Assembly: GCA_025062155.1 (NCBI GenBank)
Contig: JANXAM010000012.1
Coordinates: 1 to 63,307 of the forward strand
Direction: 5' to 3'
DNA length: 63,307 nt
Origin: Gloeomargarita sp. SKYB120
Lineage (GTDB): Bacteria > Cyanobacteriota > Cyanobacteriia > Gloeomargaritales > Gloeomargaritaceae
In this document: positions 9,997 to 18,724 of the stretch, in pieces
Numbering within the stretch: position 1 is the stretch's first letter
How the letters are laid out: every line of letters begins with the position of its first letter
Made by a program: the position numbers and the translations under genes
The notes under the pieces: model-generated
The model's database searches: none
What the model was told of the DNA's origin: nothing
What the model saw: the letters and a program-made list of their open reading frames with translations, nothing else

Positions 9997-10476
9997 TTAG
10001 TTTTCACGCTGCAAACGGGTTAAGTCGGCTAAGACCTGCTGGGCGTGGGTTTCCGGCTTGACCTGGCGGTAGATTTGGGCGATTTGCCCCTGGGGATCAA
10101 TGAGAAACGTATGGCGAAAGACGCCCTCGAAGGTCTTGCCCATAAATTTTTTGGGGCCGTAGCTGCCGTAGGCGCGCGCTACCTGTCCATCGGGATCAGA
10201 AAGCAATAAAAACGGTAGGTTGTACTTACGGCTGAATTTGACATGACTCTCTGGCGGGTCGGTGCTGATGCCAATCACCACCGCCTGGGCCTGCTGCAAC
10301 GCCGGGTAGATATCCCGAAACCCGCAGGCTTCTTTGGTGCAGCCAGGCGTGTTGTCGCGGGGATAAAAATACAGCACCACCCATTGCCCTCGAAACTGGG
10401 CCAATGTCACGGTTTGACCGTCCCCGCTGACAAGGCTGAAAGGGGGTGCCGGCTGTCCCACCGTTAGTTCCCTCAT
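9997..10476 (-). CDS. bcp: Peroxiredoxin of the Bcp/PrxQ type
   Basis: A thiol peroxidase that reduces H2O2 and alkyl hydroperoxides with thioredoxin. From the ATG at 10476 the protein is 159 residues. The active-site segment PRDNTPGCTKEACGFRD contains the peroxidatic Cys46 and the nearby resolving Cys51, the two-Cys PrxQ arrangement, and RHTFLIDPQG follows later. A longer frame reaches 10800 but only as a shadow of the upstream gene. The ATG overlaps the TGA of the upstream GHL10 gene (ATGA), which implies translational coupling. Confidence 0.92.
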   Translation of the reverse strand: MRELTVGQPAPPFSLVSGDGQTVTLAQFRGQWVVLYFYPRDNTPGCTKEACGFRDIYPALQQAQAVVIGISTDPPESHVKFSRKYNLPFLLLSDPDGQVARAYGSYGPKKFMGKTFEGVFRHTFLIDPQGQIAQIYRQVKPETHAQQVLADLTRLQREN

Positions 10477-12311
10477 GGGCGTTCCCCCATCGCTAAAAAC
10501 AAGGCCGGTCGTCCGGGTAGAGGCTGGCTGAGGGCGGTCGCCGGTAGATGCAACTGCAACCGCGCCCCGTACAACAGCAGGTCGTCTATAGTTTTTAAGC
10601 GCGCTCGCCAAGTGTCTACCCGCCACGGGTGAGCCGGCCAATCGTCTAGATGGTGCGCCAACGTCTGGAGGGCGGCGCGTGCCGTTTGCCAATGGGTTTT
10701 GCTGGGGTGTTGCACCAACTGGGTCAGGGCGCTGTTGACCTGTTGGAATAGCCCTGGGTCGGGAACCGGCAACTGTCCCTGGCGCACCAGAAACAGCCAT
10801 TCCTGCTGCTGGGCTTGGTAACGTTGCAGCGCGCTTTGAAACGGTTGCCGGTGAGGCAAGGGCACGCTGGTCTGTTGCATCAAGGGTTCCAGCGCCCCGT
10901 TGAAGTGGGACATGGCAAACAGGGCGTAACCAGGCCCCAACCCACTGTGGCGCGCCGCCTGCACCTGATCCAGCACGGCGATGGGGGTTGTCCGCATCAG
11001 GGAAATCCCCGGCAAAAACAACACCGGCGCCCTCAGGAGCTGCGCAGGTTTGAGCAAATCTTGCAATCCCCTGGTATCTTCCGCGTAGGACATCAGCACT
11101 ATCATGTCCACCGCCCCCGTCATGGCCCAGGTCTCCCAGTCCTGTTGCAGGCGGTACAGCCGTGAGGGCCGGGAATAGGCAAACACTGCCGCTGAGAGCA
11201 GGAGTTCAGGGCGCTTCTGCTTCAGGCGCTGGCTGAGGGTCGTGACGAAATCCGTAACCTGCTGGCTGCGCCAGTGGGTCCAGTCCTGCCACTGCGGTTG
11301 GCCAGGGGTCAAAGTCAGCGGGTCGAGACCCGTGCGTTCCTGGTACACCCGCCGTGACGCCATCCCGTAGCCGTAATGCACCCCGCCGCTCTGGAACGGG
11401 TAACGGATATAGTCCAAGTGCAGGCCGTCCACGTCGTAGCGGGTGACGATTTCCTCAAACAAGCGGAACAGGTATTCCCGCGCCTGGGGATGGGCCGGGT
11501 CTAGAAAGGGTTTGTCCTGCTGGGGCGGGATTGGGTGACCACGGTTATCTAAATTGGCCCAGTCGGGATAAACGCTCAGCACTGGCCCCAGGTAATGCAG
11601 CGGTTGACCCACTAGGACGTTGTGGCGTTGATTCCCCACTGCAAACACCCATACCCAGGGGTGCAATTCCAGCTGCCGCTCTTTGGCCAGTTGCACCGCC
11701 GCCGCTAGGGGGTCCCACCCGCGCGTCAAAGGATTTTGCTGGGGCGCCACTCGGCTGGGATAGATGGGATAGCCCGCATTCACGGTCTCAAAAAACACCA
11801 GGTTCACCCCCGCCGCTTGCAGCCGGTCAAACAGTCGCGCCAGGCCCGCCTCAGAACCCGCCTGCACAATCGCTCCCCGGTCGAGCCACATGGCCCGTAT
11901 CTCGGGTTTTGCCGGAGCCGCCAGCGCCGGATAGGTTTGCCACAGGCGTTCCTGAGCCTGCAACCACTGCTGGCGAGCTAGTTCTGTTTGTCCTTGCGCG
12001 AGCCAGGTGTCCAATTGCCCCAGCACCGATTCAGCCAACTGCAACGCCTGCATTGCCTCAGCGACTTGGGTTTCCCGGTTTTGCATCTGGGCTGAGAGCA
12101 CAATCGCCCGTACCCGCTCCACCAGTCCACCCAGTTGCCGTTTCATCGTGCGCAGTTGAAATGGATTCAGAGTACGGGGCGCCGGTCGGGCTGGTAGAAC
12201 CCCGTTGCTGGGGTCGTAGGTGTCCAGGGGAATGCCCCCTTCCTGGGCGTTGACAGCGGGAACCGCACTGATGACCGCCGCCCAGGCGATGACGCTGAGG
12301 AGCCGTTTCAT
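10473..12311 (-). CDS. Secreted family-10-like glycosyl hydrolase (GHL10)
   Basis: The ATG at 12311 gives 612 residues with a clear signal peptide, MKRLLSVIAWAAVISAVPAV, and cleavage near VNAQ. The first 130 residues look helical. The GHL10 (DUF187) domain follows, beginning EIRAMWLDRGAI and containing VFFETVNAGYPIYPS, HPWVWVFAVGN, DGLHLDYIRYP and DMIVLMSYAED, the TIM-barrel pattern of this family. Members are thought to act on polysaccharide or peptidoglycan outside the cytoplasm, but substrates are rarely known. The coupling to bcp is unexpected for a secreted hydrolase. Confidence 0.8.
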   Translation of the reverse strand: MKRLLSVIAWAAVISAVPAVNAQEGGIPLDTYDPSNGVLPARPAPRTLNPFQLRTMKRQLGGLVERVRAIVLSAQMQNRETQVAEAMQALQLAESVLGQLDTWLAQGQTELARQQWLQAQERLWQTYPALAAPAKPEIRAMWLDRGAIVQAGSEAGLARLFDRLQAAGVNLVFFETVNAGYPIYPSRVAPQQNPLTRGWDPLAAAVQLAKERQLELHPWVWVFAVGNQRHNVLVGQPLHYLGPVLSVYPDWANLDNRGHPIPPQQDKPFLDPAHPQAREYLFRLFEEIVTRYDVDGLHLDYIRYPFQSGGVHYGYGMASRRVYQERTGLDPLTLTPGQPQWQDWTHWRSQQVTDFVTTLSQRLKQKRPELLLSAAVFAYSRPSRLYRLQQDWETWAMTGAVDMIVLMSYAEDTRGLQDLLKPAQLLRAPVLFLPGISLMRTTPIAVLDQVQAARHSGLGPGYALFAMSHFNGALEPLMQQTSVPLPHRQPFQSALQRYQAQQQEWLFLVRQGQLPVPDPGLFQQVNSALTQLVQHPSKTHWQTARAALQTLAHHLDDWPAHPWRVDTWRARLKTIDDLLLYGARLQLHLPATALSQPLPGRPALFLAMGERP

Positions 12312-12411
12312 AGCGACTTGCTGCGACAGGCCCCTCGAATTGTACGCGCAAATCCCACCCCTTGACATCCCTTGTTAGACTAAGGGGGAACGCGGGCAAT
12401 GGGGGCCATTC

Positions 12412-13653
12412 ATGGTGGACCATCTCTTTATCCTGGTTCTGAATGCGGGTTCCAGCAGCCAGAAAAGTTGTCTTTACCAATTGCCAACGACCGCATTACC
12501 GGACCATGCCGTTGCCCCCCGCTGGCAAGCCCATATTGACTGGACTCGAACACCTGGTCAGGCCGCCATCAAAATCAAGTCCAATAACCAAGTTCACACC
12601 CAGGAAATGCCCTTGGCGTCTCGGGCCGAGGTCATGCATAAAGTGCTGCATACCCTGGTGTCTGGACCCACGCAAGTTTTAGAAAGTTTTCAACAAGTGA
12701 CCCTGGCGGGGCACCGGATCGTGCATGGGGGGACGAAATACGCCGCGCCGACGCGGATCACGCCCACCGTCAAGCAGGACATTCAGGATTTGGTCCCGCT
12801 TGCGCCCAGTCACCATCCGGCTCATCTCGAAGGGATTGACGTGCTGGAACAGTTGTTACCCCAAGCCCCGCAGATTGCCGTGTTTGATACCGCGTTCCAT
12901 CAAACCTTGCCGCTGGCGGCCCAAGTCTATCCCATCCCCTATGCCTGGTACGAAAAAGGCATCCGTCGCTATGGGTTTCACGGGATTAATCATGAGTATT
13001 GCGCCCGTCGCGCCGCACAATTGCTGGGCCGACATCCAGCGGACTTACGCTTGATTTGTTGTCACTTGGGAAACGGCGCTTCGTTGTGTGCGATTGAAGG
13101 CGGCAAAAGTGTAGATACCACCATGGGGTTTACGCCTTTAGAGGGTTTAATGATGGGGACTCGTTCCGGCTCAATTGACCCGGGTATCATCCTGCACTGG
13201 TTACGTCATGAATCCCTCACGGGCGACCAGATTAGTCATTTACTCAATCAAGAATCGGGCCTAAAAGGGGTCTCCCAGCTTTCGGGCGACATGCGGCAGA
13301 TTCTCCAGGCGCGAGCGCAGGGCCATCCGGGCGCAACCCTGGCGTTTGAGGTTTACATCCACCGGTTAGCTCAGGCAGTGGCGGCTATGTGGGTGAGTTT
13401 GGGCGGCTGCGATGCCTTGATCTTCACCGGTGGCGTGGGGGAAAATGCCGCGCCGGTGCGGGCAGAGTTGTGCCAGCGCTTGACTGGCTGGGGTGTCTGC
13501 TGTGACCGGGAGAAGAATCAACAGTCCGGCGCCGACCGCGATATTGCCACCCCGGATTCCCCGGTGCGGGTGCTGGTGATTGCCGCCGAAGAGGACTGGG
13601 CGATTGCCCAAGCCTGCTGGCAATGGCACAAGCAGCAGGCCGGAAAGGATTAA
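12412..13653 (+). CDS. ackA: Acetate kinase
   Basis: Interconverts acetate plus ATP and acetyl phosphate plus ADP. The 413-residue protein has the ASKHA-fold motifs: phosphate loop ILVLNAGSSSQK, AGHRIVHGG, RRYGFHGINHEYCARRA, LICCHLGNGASLCAI, TRSGSIDPGI and the late GVGENAAPVRAEL. The start codon lies 100 bp from the divergent GHL10 gene. No phosphotransacetylase gene (pta) is adjacent. The 33-bp gap to trpG allows co-transcription, with no metabolic link evident. Confidence 0.95.
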   Translation: MVDHLFILVLNAGSSSQKSCLYQLPTTALPDHAVAPRWQAHIDWTRTPGQAAIKIKSNNQVHTQEMPLASRAEVMHKVLHTLVSGPTQVLESFQQVTLAGHRIVHGGTKYAAPTRITPTVKQDIQDLVPLAPSHHPAHLEGIDVLEQLLPQAPQIAVFDTAFHQTLPLAAQVYPIPYAWYEKGIRRYGFHGINHEYCARRAAQLLGRHPADLRLICCHLGNGASLCAIEGGKSVDTTMGFTPLEGLMMGTRSGSIDPGIILHWLRHESLTGDQISHLLNQESGLKGVSQLSGDMRQILQARAQGHPGATLAFEVYIHRLAQAVAAMWVSLGGCDALIFTGGVGENAAPVRAELCQRLTGWGVCCDREKNQQSGADRDIATPDSPVRVLVIAAEEDWAIAQACWQWHKQQAGKD

Positions 13654-13685
13654 AATAGGCCCCATAGAGGTTCAGCAGCAGCACC

Positions 13686-14276
13686 GTGTCAGGGCCGCAC
13701 ATTTTGGTCATTGACAATTACGACAGCTTTACCTACAACCTGGTGCAATACCTGGCGGAACTGGGAGCGGAGGTGCAGGTTTTTCGCAACGACCAGCTCA
13801 CCCTGGACCAGGTGCGGCAGCTTCAGCCCCAGGGGGTCGTGATTTCCCCCGGCCCCGGTCGCCCCGAAGATGCTGGCATTTCCATGGCGTTAATTCGGGA
13901 GTTGGGTGCCACCCTGCCGATTTTGGGGGTATGCCTGGGGCATCAGAGTATTGGGCAGGTCTTTGGCGGTCGGATTGTCGGGGCGCCCACCCTGATGCAC
14001 GGCAAAACCTCCGAGATTTACCACCGGGGCGTTGGCGTGTTCCAGGGATTGCCCCAGCCCTTTACCGCCACCCGCTACCACAGTTTGGTAATTGAACGGG
14101 AGTCCTGCCCTGAGGTGTTGGAAATCACCGCCTGGACCGACGATGGGACGATCATGGGCGTCCGACACAAGCAGTATCCCCACCTGCAGGGCGTCCAATT
14201 CCACCCGGAAAGCATCCTGACCACCGCCGGTCATGCGTTGCTGGCGAACTTTTTGCGACAGGTGGGGCGGGAGTAA
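13686..14276 (+). CDS. trpG: Anthranilate synthase component II / PabA glutamine amidotransferase
   Basis: The glutaminase subunit that feeds ammonia to anthranilate synthase (TrpE), and often to aminodeoxychorismate synthase (PabB), so it serves both tryptophan and folate. The 196-residue protein starts with GTG at 13686 and opens [18 protein letters not shown]. The class I triad is visible: nucleophile Cys83 in [12 protein letters not shown], and His and Glu in [19 protein letters not shown] is the oxyanion-hole loop. Neither trpE nor pabB is in the window, so the split between the two roles is unresolved. Confidence 0.92.
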   Translation: MSGPHILVIDNYDSFTYNLVQYLAELGAEVQVFRNDQLTLDQVRQLQPQGVVISPGPGRPEDAGISMALIRELGATLPILGVCLGHQSIGQVFGGRIVGAPTLMHGKTSEIYHRGVGVFQGLPQPFTATRYHSLVIERESCPEVLEITAWTDDGTIMGVRHKQYPHLQGVQFHPESILTTAGHALLANFLRQVGRE

Positions 14277-14309
14277 AATGAAGCTAGAGCGAGCGGGAGA
14301 GCCGGTGTG

Positions 14310-14516
14310 ATGGTGATTTGGGTAAACGAACAGCTCGATCCGGGTGGTCTGGTTCACGCCTGCTTGGCCACTTGCGATGAGGAAATCGCCAAACAGTGCT
14401 ACGAAAATTTTCAGCGAAACTTAACCCCAGCGCAGCGGGCCAGCGGGTGGCAAGTGCGATTGCGGACGGTGCATGCCTGGGAAGACGTACCGGTGACAGC
14501 CCAGAAACTGTGCTGA
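14310..14516 (+). CDS. Small conserved hypothetical protein
   Basis: A 68-residue acidic-to-neutral protein from the ATG at 14310; a GTG one codon upstream is also possible. It contains VNEQLDPGGLVHACLATCDE and ends VTAQKLC, with four cysteines. It looks like a short protein found in cyanobacteria, but I know no function for it. It lies 33 bp after trpG and 7 bp before the zur-like gene, so it is probably in their transcript. Codon usage matches its neighbours and no frame on the other strand competes, which supports a real gene. Confidence 0.6.
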   Translation: MVIWVNEQLDPGGLVHACLATCDEEIAKQCYENFQRNLTPAQRASGWQVRLRTVHAWEDVPVTAQKLC

Positions 14517-14523
14517 ATCTCCC

Positions 14524-14919
14524 ATGACCACGGCGTCCCTGACCCCTAGCCAACAGCGCATCCTCGCTCTCTTGCAGGCCGAAGGACAGGCCTTGTCCGC
14601 CCAGGCCATTTATCTGCGGTTAAAACAGTTGCGCCAAGGGGTCGGGCTGGCAACAGTGTACCGGGCGTTGGAGGTATTGAAAAAAAACGGTGTGGTGCAA
14701 ATGCGGTTGCTCCCAAGCGGCGAGGCCGTCTATAGCGCCCGGCTCCACGACCGCCACCATCTCACTTGTTTGCGCTGTAATGCGTCCATCCCCCTGCGCG
14801 ATTGCCCTTTGGAAGACCTAGAGCAGTATTTACAAAATATGTACAACTTCAAGGTTTACTACCACACCCTGGAATTTTTTGGGGTTTGTCCTCAGTGTCA
14901 GGCGCAGTCGTTGGCCTAG
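14524..14919 (+). CDS. zur: Fur-family regulator, Zur (FurB) type
   Basis: A 131-residue metal-responsive repressor. The N-terminal winged helix spans about 1-80, with recognition region [14 protein letters not shown]. The C-terminal dimer domain has the metal site [11 protein letters not shown] and a CPQC pair near the end, forming the structural zinc site with CLRC. The tail [14 protein letters not shown] resembles cyanobacterial FurB/Zur rather than the iron Fur or PerR, though I judge this from memory of the family. A Zur-like operator stands before the cobW gene at 39.2 kb, which fits. Its TAG stop shares CTAG with the convergent chlB stop. Confidence 0.7.
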   Translation: MTTASLTPSQQRILALLQAEGQALSAQAIYLRLKQLRQGVGLATVYRALEVLKKNGVVQMRLLPSGEAVYSARLHDRHHLTCLRCNASIPLRDCPLEDLEQYLQNMYNFKVYYHTLEFFGVCPQCQAQSLA

Positions 14920-16442
14920 GCCCCTACTGCCTCTTTGGCTGCGTACAGCACTTCGACCGTGATGGTTGTAATTCCCTGTTCACGGGCAAATTTTTCCGTA
15001 TTGCGTTTGACTTTCCCCCGCACGAAACCTGGCACTTTTTGTAACTCTTTCTGGGCTGCTGCGGTCCAGGTCAAATCAGTCTCTGCTGACAGGGTTTTCG
15101 TAATCACCTCTTTGGTGTCGTGGCCGCCGAAAATTTCTAACAGGTGGTCTTCCATTCCCAACGTAAACGAGTGGTAGACCAAATCCGCAATTTGATTGGT
15201 GCCTTCATAACCCAAAAAGGGCCGGTATCCTAGGGGAAAGTTCTGGATATGCACCGGTGCGGAGATCACGCCGCAGGGAATGTTCAACCGTTTGCCGATG
15301 TGGCGTTCCATTTGGGTGCCGAAAATGGCCGCTGGTTCCACCTGGGCAATCGCATTGGCCACCTGGGTGTGGTCTTCAGTGATGAGTACATCATCACAGT
15401 AACCGGCCACCTGCTCCCGGAACCAATCGGCGTCATAGGTGCAATAGGTGCCCGCCCAAACCACATGAATTCCCATCTCTTGCGCGAGAATTCGGGTCAT
15501 GGCCGCTGCGTGGGTGTTATCCCCAAAAACCACCGCTTTTTTGCCGGTCAAATTCTGGCAATCAATGGAGCGGGAAAACCAGGCTGCCTGGGACTGAAAA
15601 CGGGTTTGTTCATCAATAAAGGCTTCGTAATCGGCGGGGTAACCCTGGGCATTGAGCACCTGTTGAATCTGGCGGATGCATTGGGCCGTCCCGAGGACCC
15701 CCATGGGCGTTGTGGTGACCATGGGTAGGCCGAATCGGTCTTGCAGGTACTGAGCTGCGCGTAAACCCACTTCCCGGTAGGGAACCAAGTTAAACCAGGC
15801 CTGGGGTAAGCGGGCAATATCACCCACGCTGGCCCCCAGTGGCAGAATCAAATTCACCTGAATCCCTAAATCCTGCATGAGTTTGGTGAGTTCCCGCCGG
15901 TCATGCTGGTGGTGAAACCCCAGCGTTGTCAAGCCCAGGATATTGACCGATGGATAGGGCGTTTTTTCGGTTTGTAATATCCCTTGTTTAGTCGCTTTTT
16001 CAATATAGAAACGCACGACTTGCGCCAGGGTTATATCAGCGGCTTGGAGTTCATTCACCCGGTAATGATTGACATCGGCCAACAACACATCGCAGCGGGT
16101 TTGTTCAGTCGCCCGTTCCACAAAATTCTGTAAATCTTCTTGCAAGATACTCGACGTGCAGGTGGGGGTCAGGATGATTAAATCGGGGTGGTCTTCGGTG
16201 TCTTTGCGGACGATATTGTCCACAACTTTTTCTTGGGACCCCTGGGCCAACACGTGGCGGTCCACAATGCTGGCAGTCACGGGGGTAAAATGCCGTTCTC
16301 GCTCCAACATAGAACGCATGACATTGAAGTAGTCATCCCCTAGGGGGGCGTGCATGATGGCGTGAACCCGCTGAAAGGAACTGGCAATCCGCAAGGTGCC
16401 GATATGGGCCGGCCCCGCATACATCCAATAGGCTAATTTCAT
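14916..16442 (-). CDS. chlB: Light-independent protochlorophyllide reductase subunit B
   Basis: ChlB pairs with ChlN as the catalytic NB-protein of the nitrogenase-like enzyme that reduces protochlorophyllide in the dark, with ChlL as electron donor. The ATG at 16442 gives 508 residues starting [20 protein letters not shown]; seven more in-frame residues upstream lack support. Visible motifs are [28 protein letters not shown] and [21 protein letters not shown], plus the C-terminal PCP-reductase domain (about 450-505, [20 protein letters not shown]). chlL and chlN are not in the window. It is convergent with zur, overlapping by 4 bp. Confidence 0.95.
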   Translation of the reverse strand: MKLAYWMYAGPAHIGTLRIASSFQRVHAIMHAPLGDDYFNVMRSMLERERHFTPVTASIVDRHVLAQGSQEKVVDNIVRKDTEDHPDLIILTPTCTSSILQEDLQNFVERATEQTRCDVLLADVNHYRVNELQAADITLAQVVRFYIEKATKQGILQTEKTPYPSVNILGLTTLGFHHQHDRRELTKLMQDLGIQVNLILPLGASVGDIARLPQAWFNLVPYREVGLRAAQYLQDRFGLPMVTTTPMGVLGTAQCIRQIQQVLNAQGYPADYEAFIDEQTRFQSQAAWFSRSIDCQNLTGKKAVVFGDNTHAAAMTRILAQEMGIHVVWAGTYCTYDADWFREQVAGYCDDVLITEDHTQVANAIAQVEPAAIFGTQMERHIGKRLNIPCGVISAPVHIQNFPLGYRPFLGYEGTNQIADLVYHSFTLGMEDHLLEIFGGHDTKEVITKTLSAETDLTWTAAAQKELQKVPGFVRGKVKRNTEKFAREQGITTITVEVLYAAKEAVGA

Positions 16443-16580
16443 AGGACGTTTTCCCTGACACACCCAAATTTCAGCTTAGGCCCCTTGGAAAACCCGCTGA
16501 GATATCTGTCAGAAAACTTCAGTATTTTTAATGCTTCTCATGGTCAGGGATACATTTTGCAGCAAAATAGGTCCGCCATG

Positions 16581-17447
16581 CTAACGCAGTTGGAAGCGCA
16601 CGGCAACGTTCATCCCCTGGCGTCCTTGAGGACTGGCGGTAAATTGCCAGCGCCACACCGACTGGATCGCTACTTCGTCTAACTGGGGCGACCCACTGGA
16701 TTGACGCAGGCTCACCGCCGTTACCCGGCCATCGGGACCGACATCAATCGTCAAAGCCACGCGACCTTCAATCCCTTGCTGCCGTAGATGGGCTGGATAG
16801 GGCGGCTGGGGACAACGCAGACAGGTCACAGGCGCAACCGCAGGCCCAGTTTCACGGGGTTCTGAGGCGCCGGATTCCTTAAGAGCTGGGGGTGCCGGTG
16901 CCGCTGCCACCGTTGCCGGGGCTTCCGCCGTCGTTGTTCCTGAACCCGGGGCTGGCGCAGACCCACCTGCAGCAGGAACGGAACCATTGCCAACTAGCGC
17001 AGGACCTACGGCTTCTTGACCTTCCCCAGGCGCAGCTACTGCCGGGCGACGGGCGCGGGATGGTGTTGCAGGCGTAGGGTGCGGTTCCGAAACCGGTGGC
17101 GCAGCGGGAGGAGCAGAGAAGTTCTGCACCGGCGCTGTTGGGATGGGCTGGGGTTGGGAGCTGGTCACACGCACGCGAGGGGGGCCAGGGGTGGCCTGTA
17201 CGACTGGTTGTGGTGAAGGCCGGATGGCTGGTGTCATGGGTTGTCGAGCTACCGGCGGTGGCGGCGCAGGCTCCGGTTCTTCGATGATCAGTTGCACTGG
17301 GGCATAGGTTTCTTCAGTGGACTCACGCCACTGGTCCCACCAGCCCAGCGCCAAGGTCAGTACCAGCGCTGCGTGGGCTAGGACCGAGAGCAGCAACCAA
17401 GCCCCAAAATGGGATTCGGATGGCAATTCCTTAGTGCGAATCAACAT
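16581..17447 (-). CDS. tonB: TonB energy-transducing protein
   Basis: TonB spans the periplasm and passes the proton-motive-force signal of ExbB-ExbD to outer-membrane receptors. The 288-residue protein has one N-terminal membrane helix (about 18-38, LLLSVLAHAALVLTLALGWW), a Pro/Ala/Thr-rich spacer (about 50-205), and a C-terminal TonB domain from PPYPAHLRQQGIEGRVALTI through GSPQLDEVAIQSVWRWQF. CLRCPQPPYP just before the domain contains two cysteines that could form a disulfide. It is divergent from exbB-exbD across a short promoter region, and receptor and ABC genes follow. Confidence 0.85.
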   Translation of the reverse strand: MLIRTKELPSESHFGAWLLLSVLAHAALVLTLALGWWDQWRESTEETYAPVQLIIEEPEPAPPPPVARQPMTPAIRPSPQPVVQATPGPPRVRVTSSQPQPIPTAPVQNFSAPPAAPPVSEPHPTPATPSRARRPAVAAPGEGQEAVGPALVGNGSVPAAGGSAPAPGSGTTTAEAPATVAAAPAPPALKESGASEPRETGPAVAPVTCLRCPQPPYPAHLRQQGIEGRVALTIDVGPDGRVTAVSLRQSSGSPQLDEVAIQSVWRWQFTASPQGRQGMNVAVRFQLR

Positions 17448-17520
17448 CGTTATTCTCTACTCCACCATGCTCAAAATTGGCCAAGCGGCGTCAATCCTTT
17501 CCACCTTAGCCCTATTTTAA

Positions 17521-17552
17521 TTGACATTTACTTGCGATAACGGTATTCTATC
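17521..17552 (+). promoter_or_regulatory. exbB promoter with a Fur-box-like element
   Basis: TTGACA at 17521-17526, a 17-bp spacer and TATTCT at 17544-17549 make a near-consensus sigma-70 promoter upstream of the exbB ATG at 17575. Over the -10 lies GATAACGGTATTCTATC (17536-17552), whose outer arms GATA/TATC are inverted, like half a Fur box. The promoter also shows that the in-frame TTG at 17521 is a -35 element rather than a start codon. Fur control is inferred from the box shape and the iron-uptake setting. Confidence 0.5.
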
Positions 17553-17574
17553 TCCCAGTGGTGACGATGCCAAA

Positions 17575-18249
17575 ATGCAGCCGAGTCAGTTTTTAGCTGC
17601 TGGCGGGATAGTTGTTTATCCGTTGCTGGCGCTGTCGGTACTGGTGGTCGCTTGCGCGGGGGAGCGGTTCTGGTTTTGGTGGCGATTGCAACGGGCGCAG
17701 GGGCGAGCACTAGCGGAGTTATTGCCAGCTTACGAAAAAGGCCCCGATTGGATTCAGCAACAGGCCAGGCAGTTTGCCCAGGTGCCCTGGGTGCGAGTAT
17801 GGGAACGGGCGTTGACAGCAGCGGCGACGGACGGTAAGTTGCTTCCTCCTGAGCGGTTTCGGATTGCCCTGCTCAGTGCTGCCCAGCGAGAATTGCCCCG
17901 GTTGCGCCGGTTTCAAACGTTACTGGATACGACGGTGACGGTGGCGCCGTTGCTCGGGTTGTTAGGGACAGTCACGGGACTGATTCGGGCGTTTTCATCC
18001 CTGTCGCTGGGAAATATCGGGGGAACGCGGGCACTGGAGGTCACCGGTGGGGTGAGTGAAGCATTGATTTCGACGGTCATTGGCCTGGTAGTGGCGATTG
18101 TCACCCTGGTGCTGGCGAGTTTGTTTCGCAGTTTTTACCGGCGGCAATTGACGTTGTTGCAGGAGGTGATGGGACATCTGGAATTGATCTATGCCGAATG
18201 GTTTGAGGCGCATCAGTTGGAGGAATTGAGCCGTGTTTCCACTCGATGA
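17575..18249 (+). CDS. exbB: ExbB / MotA-TolQ-ExbB proton channel protein
   Basis: A proton channel subunit that energises TonB. From the ATG at 17575 the protein is 224 residues with three membrane helices: about 10-30 (GIVVYPLLALSVLVVACAG), about 120-145 (TTVTVAPLLGLLGTVTGLI) and about 165-190 (SEALISTVIGLVVAIVTLVL). The pattern APLLGLLGTVTGLIRAF and GVSEALISTVIGL is diagnostic for the family. It overlaps exbD by 17 bp, so the two are translationally linked. It is divergent from tonB. Confidence 0.88.
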   Translation: MQPSQFLAAGGIVVYPLLALSVLVVACAGERFWFWWRLQRAQGRALAELLPAYEKGPDWIQQQARQFAQVPWVRVWERALTAAATDGKLLPPERFRIALLSAAQRELPRLRRFQTLLDTTVTVAPLLGLLGTVTGLIRAFSSLSLGNIGGTRALEVTGGVSEALISTVIGLVVAIVTLVLASLFRSFYRRQLTLLQEVMGHLELIYAEWFEAHQLEELSRVSTR

Positions 18250-18655
18250 CGAAGGCGAGACGCCGCCAGAGGTCAACATCGTCCCGATGATTGATGTGGT
18301 GTTTTCGGTGCTGGCGTTTTTCATCATCGCGTCGGTGTTTTTGACCCGAGCCGAGGGCCTAGAGGTGCAATTACCCCAGGCGGCAACGACGCGGGTGCAA
18401 AAGACTCAGACCGTCACTCTGACGTTGACCCAAAACGGGACGCTGTTTTTGCAGGGGCAACGGCTGGCTGGCGAGGAATTGACGCCACGACTGCGGGCAT
18501 TGCAGGCCCAGGGTAACCGGCTGGTGGTGCTCTTACGGGCGGATGCGCGGGTGTCCCACGGGCAGGTGGTGGGGGTGTTGGACCAACTACGCCAGATTCC
18601 TGACCTGCAAGTGGCAATGGCAACCCGACCCCTAGAGGCTCGTCATTCGCGCTAG
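18233..18655 (+). CDS. exbD: ExbD / TolR biopolymer transport protein
   Basis: The partner of ExbB, with one membrane helix and a periplasmic domain. The 140-residue protein starts with GTG at 18233 inside the exbB end. It opens with PEVNIVPMIDVVFSVLAFF, which carries the essential membrane aspartate in IDVVF. The periplasmic part (about 40-135) has LTLTQNGTLFLQGQ and a VLLRADARVSHGQVV segment typical of ExbD. The very short N-terminus with DDEGE is normal for the family. Confidence 0.88.
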   Translation: MFPLDDEGETPPEVNIVPMIDVVFSVLAFFIIASVFLTRAEGLEVQLPQAATTRVQKTQTVTLTLTQNGTLFLQGQRLAGEELTPRLRALQAQGNRLVVLLRADARVSHGQVVGVLDQLRQIPDLQVAMATRPLEARHSR

Positions 18656-18724
18656 GGAGTTGGTAAGGTGAGCAGAGAGGAGAACGGTTGAGGGGTTAAC
18701 ACTCTATTTAGGAGGGCAAGTTCG

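Noticed and set aside
8867-10000. 377-codon open frame antisense to fbaA
   Set aside because: It is rich in His/Val/Gly with no motif; fbaA on the other strand is an unmistakable class II aldolase, so this is a shadow.
17521-17574. TTG start giving a longer ExbB
   Set aside because: The TTG is the -35 hexamer of a good promoter, and the ATG at 17575 begins the normal ExbB N-terminus.
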